DNA of 37,675 nucleotides from Saprospiraceae bacterium (GCA_021739645.1 JAIPBL010000061.1:1-37675), one strand, 5' to 3'. Positions 1 through 7,526 are shown, numbered from the stretch's first letter. Made by a program: numbers and translations. Notes: a model not told the origin generated them from the sequence alone.

Positions 1-32
1 GGGCTGGCCGTTATCTAACAAACGGCCAGCCC
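1..32. repeat. 12-bp perfect inverted repeat upstream of the DAHP synthase gene
   Basis: Bases 1-12 (GGGCTGGCCGTT) pair perfectly with 21-32 (AACGGCCAGCCC) around an 8-nt loop. The right arm overlaps the left arm of the next hairpin (24-48), so the two stems cannot form together. It may be a terminator of a gene left of the window or half of a switching leader. No T-run follows it, so a simple intrinsic terminator for the plus strand is less likely. Confidence 0.6.
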
Positions 33-52
33 AATAAATTGGGCGGCCACAA
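23..52 (+). promoter_or_regulatory. Hairpin leader element, copy 1 (before DAHP synthase)
   Basis: The core GCCCAATAAATTGGGC (29-44) is extended by GGCC on each side, giving an 11-bp stem with one bulged A on the 5' side. It ends 10 nt before the ATG at 63. A 30-nt unit matching at 28 positions lies before terC at 37641-37670, in the same orientation relative to its gene. The two differences (C/T in the left arm, G/A in the right) compensate each other and keep the stem paired. It is either a leader RNA element or a REP-like repeat; the sequence alone cannot say which. Confidence 0.55.
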
Positions 53-62
53 TAGTTATACA

Positions 63-1061
63 ATGATTATCCATTTAAAAAATACAGTCGCCGAAACCAC
101 CGCTCACGAAATCGGCCTACAACTCCAAGCCATCGTTTTCAAGGAGGCAGATTACCATGTACTCGTCACCCCTTTTGCGCTGAAAGCAGTGCCGGACAAT
201 GTTCTACCCCACGTCCAAGCCTCGTGGCCGATGGACTCCGACATTCAACTTGCCAGCAAAAGCTACCAAAACGAATTGCGCAGCATCAAATGGGGAAATA
301 CGGAGATTGGTGGAAATACAAAGAATACTGTGGTCATCGCTGGCCCCTGTTCCATCGAAAGTTGGGAACAAATCGAGTCGGTGGCTAAGTTGCTCAAATC
401 ATTGAACATCAGCACCTTGCGAGCAGGATGTTACAAGCCACGCACTTCGCCTTATACGTTTCAGGGACTCGGTTTGGAGGGCCTGAAAATGCTCGCCGAA
501 GTGCGCCGACAATATGGCCTGAACATCATCACGGAGGTAAAAGACAGCTCACATATCGAAGAAGTGATTGAATACACGGATATCGTACAGATTGGCGCTA
601 AGGCCATGTACGACCAGAGCATCCTGCGGCGCTGCGGCGAGATTCGGAAGCCGATTTTGTTGAAACGGGGCTTCGGGACAACGCTCCAAGAGTTTGTTCA
701 GGCGGCAGAGTTCATCCTTTCTGGCGGCAATCCGGAGGTGATTTTGTGCGAGCGGGGCATCCGCACTTTCGAGACAAAAACCCGTTTCACGTTCGACCTT
801 TGTGGAGCAGCGTGGTTGAAACAACACACGAATTGTCCTGTCATCCTCGACCCAAGCCATGCGATGGGCTATGCTTATGGGGTGCCAGATTTGGCGAAGG
901 CGAGCGTGGCTTTTGGCTGCGATGGACTACTGATTGAAACTCATCCGAACCCAAAGGCGGCGAAGAGCGATGCTGCGCAACAGCTTGATTTTGAGCAATT
1001 TACCAACTTAATGGAAGATATGCGGAAGATTTCAGCCGCCGTGGGGAGGGAAATAATTTAG
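63..1061 (+). CDS. 3-deoxy-7-phosphoheptulonate (DAHP) synthase, type I-beta
   Basis: This cytoplasmic enzyme condenses phosphoenolpyruvate with erythrose 4-phosphate, the first step of the shikimate pathway to aromatic amino acids. Of 332 residues, about 1-80 form a small N-terminal domain like the ferredoxin-like regulatory domain of type I-beta enzymes, and 85-330 form the TIM barrel. Visible motifs are GPCSIES (94-100, metal-binding Cys96), KPRTSPYTFQG (125-135), QIGAKAM (176-182), LKRGFG (200-205), CERGIRTFE (229-237) and DPSHAMG (263-269). The ATG at 63 is preferred to an in-frame TTG at 39 because the TTG lies inside the leader hairpin. No chorismate mutase domain is fused. The gene is followed by a strong hairpin and converges on the DUF5686 gene. 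Confidence 0.93.
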   Translation: MIIHLKNTVAETTAHEIGLQLQAIVFKEADYHVLVTPFALKAVPDNVLPHVQASWPMDSDIQLASKSYQNELRSIKWGNTEIGGNTKNTVVIAGPCSIESWEQIESVAKLLKSLNISTLRAGCYKPRTSPYTFQGLGLEGLKMLAEVRRQYGLNIITEVKDSSHIEEVIEYTDIVQIGAKAMYDQSILRRCGEIRKPILLKRGFGTTLQEFVQAAEFILSGGNPEVILCERGIRTFETKTRFTFDLCGAAWLKQHTNCPVILDPSHAMGYAYGVPDLAKASVAFGCDGLLIETHPNPKAAKSDAAQQLDFEQFTNLMEDMRKISAAVGREII

Positions 1062-1066
1062 GACAA

Positions 1067-1099
1067 AACGTCGTCGAGGTTTTGAACCTCGACGACGTT
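1067..1099. terminator. Hairpin between convergent genes (bidirectional terminator candidate)
   Basis: AACGTCGTCGAGGTT (1067-1081) and AACCTCGACGACGTT (1085-1099) form a perfect 15-bp stem with loop TTG. It sits 5 bp after the DAHP synthase stop and 7 bp after the DUF5686 stop on the other strand. There is no long T-run. Its core GGTTTTGAACC resembles the hairpins at 9918 and 36728. Confidence 0.6.
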
Positions 1100-1106
1100 A
1101 ATTCAC

Positions 1107-3254
1107 CTATTTAAAAAGCAGTCCCACTGTAAAAGACCAAGTTTCGCCGGAAGAGATGCGGCCTGTATAAAGTATGTCATCGCTTAAAATTTGAAGCCGT
1201 GAATTACTGATGGGCAATCGGTGGTCTTTCCTAGAAAACTGTTTGGTCTCTTTAAACCAAACATCCTGCTTGCTAGCAAATGAGTAGTGGTAAGTGCCAC
1301 GAAAGTAAAGTTCTCTGTTGCGGTTCAGTTCGATGGCCAATTCACCGGAGAGGTTGACATTGTGGCTGTGGCTGCCATAACTGAGGCGAATTTCGTCGCC
1401 CCTGAAACGTTCGCCTTCGACCTTGAATTTCCCATAATCGTTCTGCGCATTTCCCAGTTTTCGGTAGTAGCGCAGGTAGCTGTACTGTGCCACTGCACGC
1501 ATAAGAATGGGTCGTTGTTTTGATAAATTGGTCTGCAAACCCAACCCAATCGCTCTGTCTTTGTAAATGCTGTTCCAAAAATCGAAGCCCCAGCCAAAGC
1601 GCATGAAGAAGTTTTTTTGGAATGCCACATCGAATTCCAAGCGACCAATGACCTCGAAATCCCGTTGTTTCAAGTCGTTTGTGAGCGACAAAATTTCGTT
1701 TTCTTTATTATCGAAGTAATTGATTGTCAATGGAATAGAGCCTGTTGATATTAGATGGGTACCTAGGCCAAACGACATTTTGAATCTGTTGAATTTCTTC
1801 TTCACATTGTCCACTTTTCGGAGTCTTTCCGGCACATAATCCACGTCTTCAAGTTGTTCTTGGGTGATTTCCTGGGTTTTCGCCAATTCTTCTTTTTGCT
1901 TGCGTAACTCAGCTGCCTCAATGGAATCCCGCTTTTGCTGAATGGCCGCTAAGTTCTCCGCACTGAATGCCTCTTGGGCTTTCAACATATTTTTATACTG
2001 CTGCATACCTTCGGCAAGGCCCTCGCTCATGGGTGTCACGTTGTAGTTTTTCCAGAAATCGTCATCATATTTTCCGGTTAACTGCACGAACTCATTGCCT
2101 CGCTCCAACCGCTCCAAATATGGGATTTGGTTGCCTTTTTCCGGGCTTATTTCCGTGATTTTCACCTCATTGGCATATATGCCACCATTGTTGCGCACAC
2201 CTTCCCGAAGGGCATCGCTGAAATACCATTTCCCTTCGTGCTTGCGGTAATTCACGGTATATTTATTTGCCTTCCACGAGCCTGCATACAATGGATAATT
2301 CATTATTTTTCGAAGCCCATCCTTGGTAAATTCAAACTCCGCACGTATAAAGGCATACGAGTCTTTTTCAATAAAAATGCGGCCTTTCATACGGGCAGAA
2401 GCACTTCCAGAACTATCCCCTCTCTTTTTTCCGGTTAACCTATCTGCCAAACTGCGCTTCTTCTTTTTAGTTTTTCCATCCCCACTTATAGTCGGCTCTT
2501 TTTCTTTATCAAATCCAATGATATAGACAGTTCGGCCATTATAAGTCGTTATGTTTTCTATCCAATATTTATAATAAGGAAAATATGCTTCGTCAATAAA
2601 GTCCTCCCGGTTTTTTACAAAATCAAAACGATGTGCAGCCATGTGGCCTGAACTTAGGCCAGAATTAAACGAGGTATCTAACGGGTCTTGCAGGTTTATT
2701 TTCCGGCCTTGTACCAAACCAACCTGCCCTTCATTGTCCTTTTTATAACTGGATTTATAAACTTTGAGTACGCCCTCTGCGAGGTATTTATAACGCAAAC
2801 TATCGTCCGTGAGTGACTCTCGGTAAAAGGCCAGCAAGTTGGATGGTTCACTTGGATAGTTTTTTGGGATATTGTTCACCGCCCGGCGGATGATATCAAC
2901 GATGGCATTTTTATCCATCACGACTACTTCTGTGAGCTGGTTCACAGCAGTTTCGAGGTAGATATTTGAGCCGTTTTTAAAGCTAGCAGCCGATTTCGAG
3001 TAGGTATCATAGCCCATGCAAGAGACCGTAAGCAGCGAGTTTTCGAACGCCTTCGGCAATTTGAACTCAAAGCTGCCGTCAAATGCACTCGTGGTGCCGA
3101 TGCCCTTTTCTGGGATGCCAATATGAACAAAAGGCACAGGCTGCTTGGTCTTTTTATCCAAGATTTTACCAGTCAGTATTAAGTTTTCTTGCGAAAAAGT
3201 AGCGATGGATATCAGCAAAAAAAATAGCAAAAACGGCAGTGATTTGATAGGCAT
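1107..3254 (-). CDS. DUF5686 / carboxypeptidase-regulatory-like outer-membrane protein
   Basis: The predicted product has 715 residues. The ATG at 3254 begins a clear signal peptide (MPIKSLPFLLFFLLISIATFSQ). The frame stays open further upstream to 3434, but that stretch lies inside a mobile-element remnant and lacks a signal, so it is not taken as coding. Residues about 24-105 form a carboxypeptidase-regulatory (CarboxypepD_reg-like) beta-sandwich with the usual LTGKILDKKTKQPVPFVHI start. A DUF5686 region follows (FYRESLTDDSLRYKYLAEG). The last 170 or so residues alternate as membrane beta strands and end SFTVGLLFK, as outer-membrane barrels do. Residues around 475-520 are charged and may be coiled coil. 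The family is common in Bacteroidota; its function is not established, though a role in outer-membrane assembly or transport is possible. Confidence 0.85.
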   Translation of the reverse strand: MPIKSLPFLLFFLLISIATFSQENLILTGKILDKKTKQPVPFVHIGIPEKGIGTTSAFDGSFEFKLPKAFENSLLTVSCMGYDTYSKSAASFKNGSNIYLETAVNQLTEVVVMDKNAIVDIIRRAVNNIPKNYPSEPSNLLAFYRESLTDDSLRYKYLAEGVLKVYKSSYKKDNEGQVGLVQGRKINLQDPLDTSFNSGLSSGHMAAHRFDFVKNREDFIDEAYFPYYKYWIENITTYNGRTVYIIGFDKEKEPTISGDGKTKKKKRSLADRLTGKKRGDSSGSASARMKGRIFIEKDSYAFIRAEFEFTKDGLRKIMNYPLYAGSWKANKYTVNYRKHEGKWYFSDALREGVRNNGGIYANEVKITEISPEKGNQIPYLERLERGNEFVQLTGKYDDDFWKNYNVTPMSEGLAEGMQQYKNMLKAQEAFSAENLAAIQQKRDSIEAAELRKQKEELAKTQEITQEQLEDVDYVPERLRKVDNVKKKFNRFKMSFGLGTHLISTGSIPLTINYFDNKENEILSLTNDLKQRDFEVIGRLEFDVAFQKNFFMRFGWGFDFWNSIYKDRAIGLGLQTNLSKQRPILMRAVAQYSYLRYYRKLGNAQNDYGKFKVEGERFRGDEIRLSYGSHSHNVNLSGELAIELNRNRELYFRGTYHYSFASKQDVWFKETKQFSRKDHRLPISNSRLQILSDDILYTGRISSGETWSFTVGLLFK

Positions 3255-3281
3255 AAAGTCGGGTGATTTGTAGAAGATTGT

Positions 3282-3504
3282 GGTTCTTTGACAAATTCCG
3301 TGGAAGCAAGAGCGTAGCTCTGCCCCCGTTTGTAGAAAAGTTTCTCCGAAATAGTCGTGAGGGGCGTAGCCCCGGCCCGGAAAAAGCTGTGAAATCAATC
3401 GTGCCGGGGCTACGCCCCTCCAAAAATGACGCATTCCATTTTCTACAAACGGGGATAGGGCTACGCCCTTTATTTTTCCATTCCACGGAATTTGTCAAAG
3501 AACC
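3282..3504. mobile_element. MITE-like element, copy 1 (ISL3-type ends, 8-bp target duplication)
   Basis: The element is 223 bp with perfect 23-bp terminal inverted repeats starting GGTTCTTTGACAAATTCCGT. It is flanked on both sides by AAGATTGT (3274-3281 and 3505-3512), a perfect 8-bp target site duplication. Inside, 3359-3376 pairs perfectly with 3403-3420 over 18 bp. A 31-nt arm from 3309 pairs with its partner near 3440-3475 with four differences, two of which keep short palindromes intact (AGAGCGTAGCTCT against AGGGCGTAGCCCT). It has no transposase. Ends of the GGnTCTTTG type with 8-bp duplications are, from memory, features of ISL3-family insertion sequences. It lies 27 bp upstream of the DUF5686 start. 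Confidence 0.85.
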
Positions 3505-3605
3505 AAGATTGTTTTTGGAGGACGAGCCAACATCATGGCAAGTTACACTGGTTGCCTATTTTTTTTTCAAAAAGACAAATGCCTGGTGCGGCAGCTTGAG
3601 GCAAA

Positions 3606-3693
3606 ATAGCACACGGATTGTGGCGGACATTGCTGATTTTTTACTGATTCAATCTGTTCTAATCCGCAACTTCCGTTTAGTTCCGTGTGCTAT
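3606..3693. repeat. 88-bp palindromic element with 12-bp perfect ends
   Basis: ATAGCACACGGA (3606-3617) and TCCGTGTGCTAT (3682-3693) are perfect inverted repeats, with further partial pairing inside. No coding potential was seen. The rest of the 3255-3754 gap holds only this unit and the MITE-like element. It is probably a REP-like hairpin. Its position 61 bp beyond the DUF1080 gene's stop also allows a transcription-terminating role. Confidence 0.55.
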
Positions 3694-3754
3694 CAAGTCT
3701 CGCTGAACCGTATGTCACGAACGGCCATTTTGCAGTCGCATCGGGTTTTTTACC

Positions 3755-4582
3755 TTAAAAATTTGTTTCCGGAAACTTCATGTCCAGCTTCTTTATCCAA
3801 ATATTTCGGTACAGCACCTCGTGCCCTTCGGACTGCAACTTGAGGCCGCCGGGCTTGTCGGTGATGCCCTTTCCATCGTTGTTGCCGCCGTCAATACCGG
3901 AGTTGGGGCCTCCCCAAACCTGCCGAATCTCCATGTCTTCATGGATTTTCACGCCATTAAAATAAATGGTGACCCTGGGTTGCTCCACCAAATGCCCACC
4001 CTTGAACCTTGCCGCACGGAAGTTGATATCGTAGGCATTCCATTTGCCAGGCCCATTGTACACGTAGTAGGGCGCAGCTTGTTCGTTGATAATGGCAGCC
4101 ATGCCGTGGGTTGTGGAGTCGCCGTCGAGGATTTGAATTTCGTAGCGATTCTGGAGATAAACACCGCTGTTGCCGCCGGGCTTTCGCACCAAGAACTCGA
4201 CATGTGCCCGAAAGTCGCAAAATTCATCTTTGGTCACCAAATCGGCGCTTCCGTAGAGGCCCTTGGAGGCATTCGGGTCGGGGTCCTTGGCGCTCATTGC
4301 CACTCCCGAGCCATCGGGGTCTTTTACCAGTGGCCATTTGACGGGAAGTTTGGCCGAAAGCCTTGGCCCTTTCCAGTACGTCCATTTTTTGTGGAGCATT
4401 TTGCCTGTGCCGTCGAAGTACATTTTGGCGCCAGTGATTTTTTTGGCACCCACGCCAATGCCTTCTGGGTCGCTAGGTTTGAGGCTTGCGACGCCTTGTT
4501 TTGCTGAAAAATTATCGGGATGACTGCTTGGATTCTGAAAGGCGAAAAGCAGGAGGAAGGAAAGCAGGGAAAGTGGATTCAT
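3755..4582 (-). CDS. Secreted DUF1080 (3-keto-disaccharide hydrolase-like) protein
   Basis: The predicted product has 275 residues. The ATG at 4582 opens a hydrophobic signal peptide (MNPLSLLSFLLLFAFQNPSS); the longer frame upstream has no export signal. The remainder reads as one DUF1080 beta-sandwich (LamG/concanavalin-like): it has a DFRAHVEFLVRKPGGNSGVYLQ segment, RYEIQILD, a PYYVYNGPGKWNAYDINFRAARF strand pair and a final GGLKLQSEGHEVLYRNIWIKKL strand, all typical of the family. Proteins of this fold include 3-keto-glycoside hydrolases acting outside the cytoplasm. The substrate here is unknown. No dehydrogenase or isomerase partner genes are nearby, so the pathway cannot be inferred from context. 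Confidence 0.88.
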   Translation of the reverse strand: MNPLSLLSFLLLFAFQNPSSHPDNFSAKQGVASLKPSDPEGIGVGAKKITGAKMYFDGTGKMLHKKWTYWKGPRLSAKLPVKWPLVKDPDGSGVAMSAKDPDPNASKGLYGSADLVTKDEFCDFRAHVEFLVRKPGGNSGVYLQNRYEIQILDGDSTTHGMAAIINEQAAPYYVYNGPGKWNAYDINFRAARFKGGHLVEQPRVTIYFNGVKIHEDMEIRQVWGGPNSGIDGGNNDGKGITDKPGGLKLQSEGHEVLYRNIWIKKLDMKFPETNF

Positions 4583-4636
4583 GTCGTTGCATTTTATTTT
4601 TAACGAAAAACAACGCTCAAAAATGCCCGAAAAACG

Positions 4637-4716
4637 AATGCCCTTCGTGCAAGGTTGGCGGTGTTGTAGCCGATTTTTCAAGCCACAATTTACGCAAACA
4701 TTGCCCGAAGGGCATT
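4637..4716. repeat. 80-bp element with 16-bp near-perfect inverted ends
   Basis: AATGCCCTTCGTGCAA (4637-4652) pairs with TTGCCCGAAGGGCATT (4701-4716), with one mismatch in 16. It lies between the pseudo-phosphatase lipoprotein stop (4736) and the DUF1080 start (4582). Either a hairpin terminator or a REP/MITE-like repeat would fit. Confidence 0.5.
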
Positions 4717-4735
4717 AAGGAACGATGGAAAAAAT

Positions 4736-5422
4736 TTAATAACTGAGTTCCATAATATCCGCATCGCCCAAGCCACGAACCTTGGCATAATAAAGGACAG
4801 GCGAATAGGACGCAGGAACATCAACCACTTTTTTACCAGCTAATTGTACCAACAATTCTGAAAGCACCGCCGGACTGGCCACCACCAAGGTTTTTTTACC
4901 CATATAATTGTGGACGATGGTTTTCAGCGTCTCGCCAGCAGTTTTAGGGTCTATCAAGTTGAACTCGGCGGCGTTTTCCTTTGCTACGCCAAGCCCCGTC
5001 TGCATGCCCGTATTTCCTTCCACCCAAATTATCGTTAGTCCCGCCTGTGCAAGGGTTCGGGTAAGCCGGGTGGATTGAATCAGGCCATCCGTAGAAAGCG
5101 CCGTTGATTCAGACGATTTTGCAGCTGGTGTTGCGAAGAAAATCACCATGCTCGATTTGTCGTCTTCTTTTGGCAGTGCGATTTGGGTGGCGTCTTTCAA
5201 TAAAATCTGCTCCTTGCTGATAGTGCTGATAGGTTTTGCCGAGGCTGGAGCTTCAATTTGGGTAGTCTGAGAGGGGTCAATTGCCAAACTGTCTATTTTT
5301 TGACGAATGTCCTCCGCTGCTACTGCTTTGGCTTCTGTTGTAGTGTCCGCAGGCTCATTTTTACAAGCCAACAGATTGATTGTCAATAAAATAAGAATAA
5401 AAAACTGCTTTCCGTGTGTCAT
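4736..5422 (-). CDS. Lipoprotein with degenerate histidine-phosphatase fold
   Basis: The predicted product has 228 residues. An N-terminal export signal ends in the lipobox LLAC (Cys20), so it is probably membrane-anchored in the envelope. Residues 90-228 follow the layout of small histidine phosphatases (SixA/phosphoglycerate-mutase superfamily): strand VIFF (93-96), LSTDGLIQSTRLTRTLAQAG (109-128) where the family has LSxxGxxRAxxLAxxL, and KKTLVVASPAVLSELLVQLAG (176-196) where it has the LVVGHSNTVPxL segment. The catalytic Arg-His pair is replaced by Thr98-Pro99 and the second catalytic His by Ser183, so phosphatase chemistry is not expected. The fold assignment is my inference from pattern, not a search. 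The gene starts 45 bp after lysA and may be co-transcribed with it. Confidence 0.7.
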   Translation of the reverse strand: MTHGKQFFILILLTINLLACKNEPADTTTEAKAVAAEDIRQKIDSLAIDPSQTTQIEAPASAKPISTISKEQILLKDATQIALPKEDDKSSMVIFFATPAAKSSESTALSTDGLIQSTRLTRTLAQAGLTIIWVEGNTGMQTGLGVAKENAAEFNLIDPKTAGETLKTIVHNYMGKKTLVVASPAVLSELLVQLAGKKVVDVPASYSPVLYYAKVRGLGDADIMELSY

Positions 5423-5467
5423 TTTCTTTAACTGTTGATTGGATAAATTTTGGTCAAAAAAGGAGAA

Positions 5468-6724
5468 TCAACCAGCTTCCACTAGCCGCTCCTCTAAATT
5501 TGCCTCCACCTGATTACGCAAAATGTCCTGCATGGTTTCCCGTTTGCGGATAAGGTAGTCTTTTCCTCCATGTACCATCACCTCCGCAGGCCGGAAACGG
5601 GAGTTGTAATTGCTTGCCATTGAAAAGGCGTATGCCCCGGCGTTGAACATGCAGAGGATATCGCCTTCTTCCACATTGGCGATTTTGCGATTGGTGCCGA
5701 AGGTGTCCGTCTCGCAGATGTACCCGACGACCGTGTAAATTCGGGGCTTCCCTTCCGGGCCGCTGATGTTCTCGATACGGTGGTAGCTGTTGTAAAACAT
5801 GGGGCGAATGAGGTGGTTCAGGCCCGAATCCACGCCAATGAAAACCGTGGAGGGGGTCGGTTTCACCACGTTGGCCCGCACGAAAAAATAGCCAGCTTGG
5901 CTCACGAGGAACTTGCCTGGCTCGAAAACCATCGTCAATTCCCGGCCATACTCTTTGCAAAATTGGTTGAAACGTTCCGAAATGCGCTCGCCAACTTCCT
6001 CCAAATCGGTTTCGATGTCGCCGTCTTTGTACGGCACTTTGAAGCCGCTGCCAAAGTCGATGTATTCGAGGTACTTGAAATTGCTCGCTGCGTTCATCAA
6101 AATATCGGTAGCAATCAGGAACACGTTTGCGTCGAGGATGTCGCTGCCTGTGTGCATGTGCAGTCCGTCAATTCGGATACCCGTCGTCTCGATAACTTTG
6201 AAAACATGCGGCAGTTGATGAATTGAAATCCCAAACTTGGAATCCACGTGGCCGGTCGAGATTTTGTCGTTGCCGCCCGCCATGATATGCGGATTGATGC
6301 GGATGCCGACTGGCACATCGGGGTGCTCCATCCCAAATTGTTCGAGGATGGAGATGCTGTCAATGTTGATGCGGACGCCGTGTTTCAGCGCAGCATTTAT
6401 TTCGTCCAGTGCCACACAGTTTGGGGTGAAAGTGATGTCCTGCGGTGCAAACCCAGCCATAATGCCCAGTTCCACTTCTTGAACAGACACGGCATCCAAG
6501 CCAGCGCCAAGGTTTTTTAGCACCTTGAGAATATTGATATTCGTGTTGGCCTTGCAGGCATAGTTGATGCGGAGTTTTGACACCGAAAAAGATTCGACGA
6601 GCCGTTTGTACTGCCGCTCGATGATGGCGGTGTCGTACACGTACAGCGGTGTGCCGTACTTTTCGACGAGGGCCAACGGGTCAACGCCGTTTGTGAGTTG
6701 GTAGCGATTGTTGGATAATTGCAT
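5468..6724 (-). CDS. lysA: Diaminopimelate decarboxylase
   Basis: This PLP-dependent fold-type III enzyme decarboxylates meso-diaminopimelate to L-lysine, the last step of lysine synthesis. The 418 residues match the family's usual length. Visible are YACKAN with the PLP lysine (Lys58), GLDAVSVQEVELG (75-87), HMHTGS (189-194), the phosphate-binding GSGF (225-228), EPGKF (268-272) and the active-site Cys in ICETDTFG (336-343, Cys337). The ATG at 6724 is chosen because the family begins just there and a 19-codon extension upstream would overlap the toxin gene. It lies 26 bp downstream of the toxin gene and 45 bp upstream of the lipoprotein gene, so read-through from the toxin-antitoxin promoter is possible. 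Confidence 0.95.
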   Translation of the reverse strand: MQLSNNRYQLTNGVDPLALVEKYGTPLYVYDTAIIERQYKRLVESFSVSKLRINYACKANTNINILKVLKNLGAGLDAVSVQEVELGIMAGFAPQDITFTPNCVALDEINAALKHGVRINIDSISILEQFGMEHPDVPVGIRINPHIMAGGNDKISTGHVDSKFGISIHQLPHVFKVIETTGIRIDGLHMHTGSDILDANVFLIATDILMNAASNFKYLEYIDFGSGFKVPYKDGDIETDLEEVGERISERFNQFCKEYGRELTMVFEPGKFLVSQAGYFFVRANVVKPTPSTVFIGVDSGLNHLIRPMFYNSYHRIENISGPEGKPRIYTVVGYICETDTFGTNRKIANVEEGDILCMFNAGAYAFSMASNYNSRFRPAEVMVHGGKDYLIRKRETMQDILRNQVEANLEERLVEAG

Positions 6725-6750
6725 TGATTTATGGTTGGATTGCTGGATTG

Positions 6751-7203
6751 TTATTGTGATTGGGTGTTTTGGGCAAACCATTGGCGGGCTTCGTCAAGGG
6801 TGATTTTGCCGGAGGCTATTTCGAGGGTGAAATTGAAAAGGATTGACTTGTAATCATCGCCTAATTCGGGAATTATTTTTCCATCAGTAGCTTCAATTTG
6901 TCCTAAATCAACCCTCATTTTATAGCCGTTCATTCTTAAAAATAGACGCGCTGCTCCAAGTCCAGTGCGCTTATTGCCATCTTGGAAAACATGGCCTGTG
7001 ACTACGCTAAACATATAAAATGCTGCCCTATCGGCAATTGTTGGGTACATTTCCATGCCAAACAACTCAGCATTTACTGCTTCGAGCATAAAGTCAATTG
7101 AGCTTTCGTTCAAAAAATTGCAGGGTGGCACAAAGTTGCCCCCATGCTTTTGAACGGTCAGGTCATTGAAATGAATTATGTTGTCTTTTGTGAGCAATCT
7201 CAT
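6751..7203 (-). CDS. doc: Doc-like Fic-domain toxin (death-on-curing family)
   Basis: The predicted product has 150 residues. The diagnostic motif HVFQDGNKRTG (71-81) matches the Doc form HxFx(D/N)xNKR, in which Lys replaces the Gly of AMP-transferring Fic proteins. Doc proteins phosphorylate EF-Tu and stop translation. Upstream residues NFLNESSIDFMLEAVNAELFGMEMYPTIADRAAFYMFSVVTG follow the helical Doc core with its substrate flap. The ATG at 7203 is one base after the antitoxin stop (TGA-C-ATG), implying coupled translation; an upstream extension would run back into the antitoxin. The symbol is by family similarity. The partner is not a standard Phd protein. Confidence 0.87.
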   Translation of the reverse strand: MRLLTKDNIIHFNDLTVQKHGGNFVPPCNFLNESSIDFMLEAVNAELFGMEMYPTIADRAAFYMFSVVTGHVFQDGNKRTGLGAARLFLRMNGYKMRVDLGQIEATDGKIIPELGDDYKSILFNFTLEIASGKITLDEARQWFAQNTQSQ

Positions 7204-7204
7204 G

Positions 7205-7423
7205 TCAGGCGAGCGCTTTATAAACATCACCGATTTCGTCGAAGTCTTCCAATATCATGGCTTCGATTTCTTTCCTTCGAGCAGCTTGTTCTGTTGAAAC
7301 AACAATGTTGTTTTCAACCAAAACTTCCCTAACCACAGATTTAAGCAATGCAGGTTCTTGCCTTAGAACCTCCAAAACCACAGATTTTAGCATTTCTCTA
7401 TCAGTCAAATTTGCAGCAGTCAT
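7205..7423 (-). CDS. Small acidic protein, probable antitoxin of the Doc toxin
   Basis: The predicted product has 72 residues and lies directly before the Doc gene with one base between, which is the antitoxin position. No Phd/YefM N-terminal DNA-binding fold is recognised. Residues 12-24 and 27-39 are related (LKSVVLEVL / LKSVVREVL), so the N-terminal half looks like a duplicated amphipathic helix, also visible as a 45-bp-spaced DNA repeat. The C-terminal RRKEIEAMILEDFDEIGDVYKALA is acidic and helical and would suit covering the toxin's active site. The function is inferred from position and size only. Confidence 0.72.
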   Translation of the reverse strand: MTAANLTDREMLKSVVLEVLRQEPALLKSVVREVLVENNIVVSTEQAARRKEIEAMILEDFDEIGDVYKALA

Positions 7424-7454
7424 AATCGTCTGAATATTAATTGATTAATTCGTT

Positions 7455-7462
7455 CAAAGTTA
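7455..7462 (-). promoter_or_regulatory. Putative Bacteroidota -7 element for the antitoxin-toxin genes
   Basis: Read on the minus strand this is TAACTTTG, a full match to TAnnTTTG, 31 bp before the antitoxin ATG. No good -33 TTTG was found at the expected spacing, so support is only the -7 match and its position. Confidence 0.4.
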
Positions 7463-7526
7463 AAGGAGTTTTAGAAAAACTAAACTGTCCGTTCGTCGCT
7501 GGATTGACCAAACAACAATTTAACAA

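Noticed and set aside
3255-3434. In-frame extension of the DUF5686 gene upstream of 3254
   Set aside because: It runs into and through the MITE-like element and lacks a signal peptide; the signal peptide begins exactly at 3254.
3821-4507. Long plus-strand open frame opposite the DUF1080 gene
   Set aside because: Antisense shadow; the minus strand encodes a complete recognisable domain with a signal peptide.
5468-5960. Frameshift suspicion from a second open frame over the 3' half of lysA
   Set aside because: The lysA frame is continuous with all motifs in order; the other frame is a shadow.
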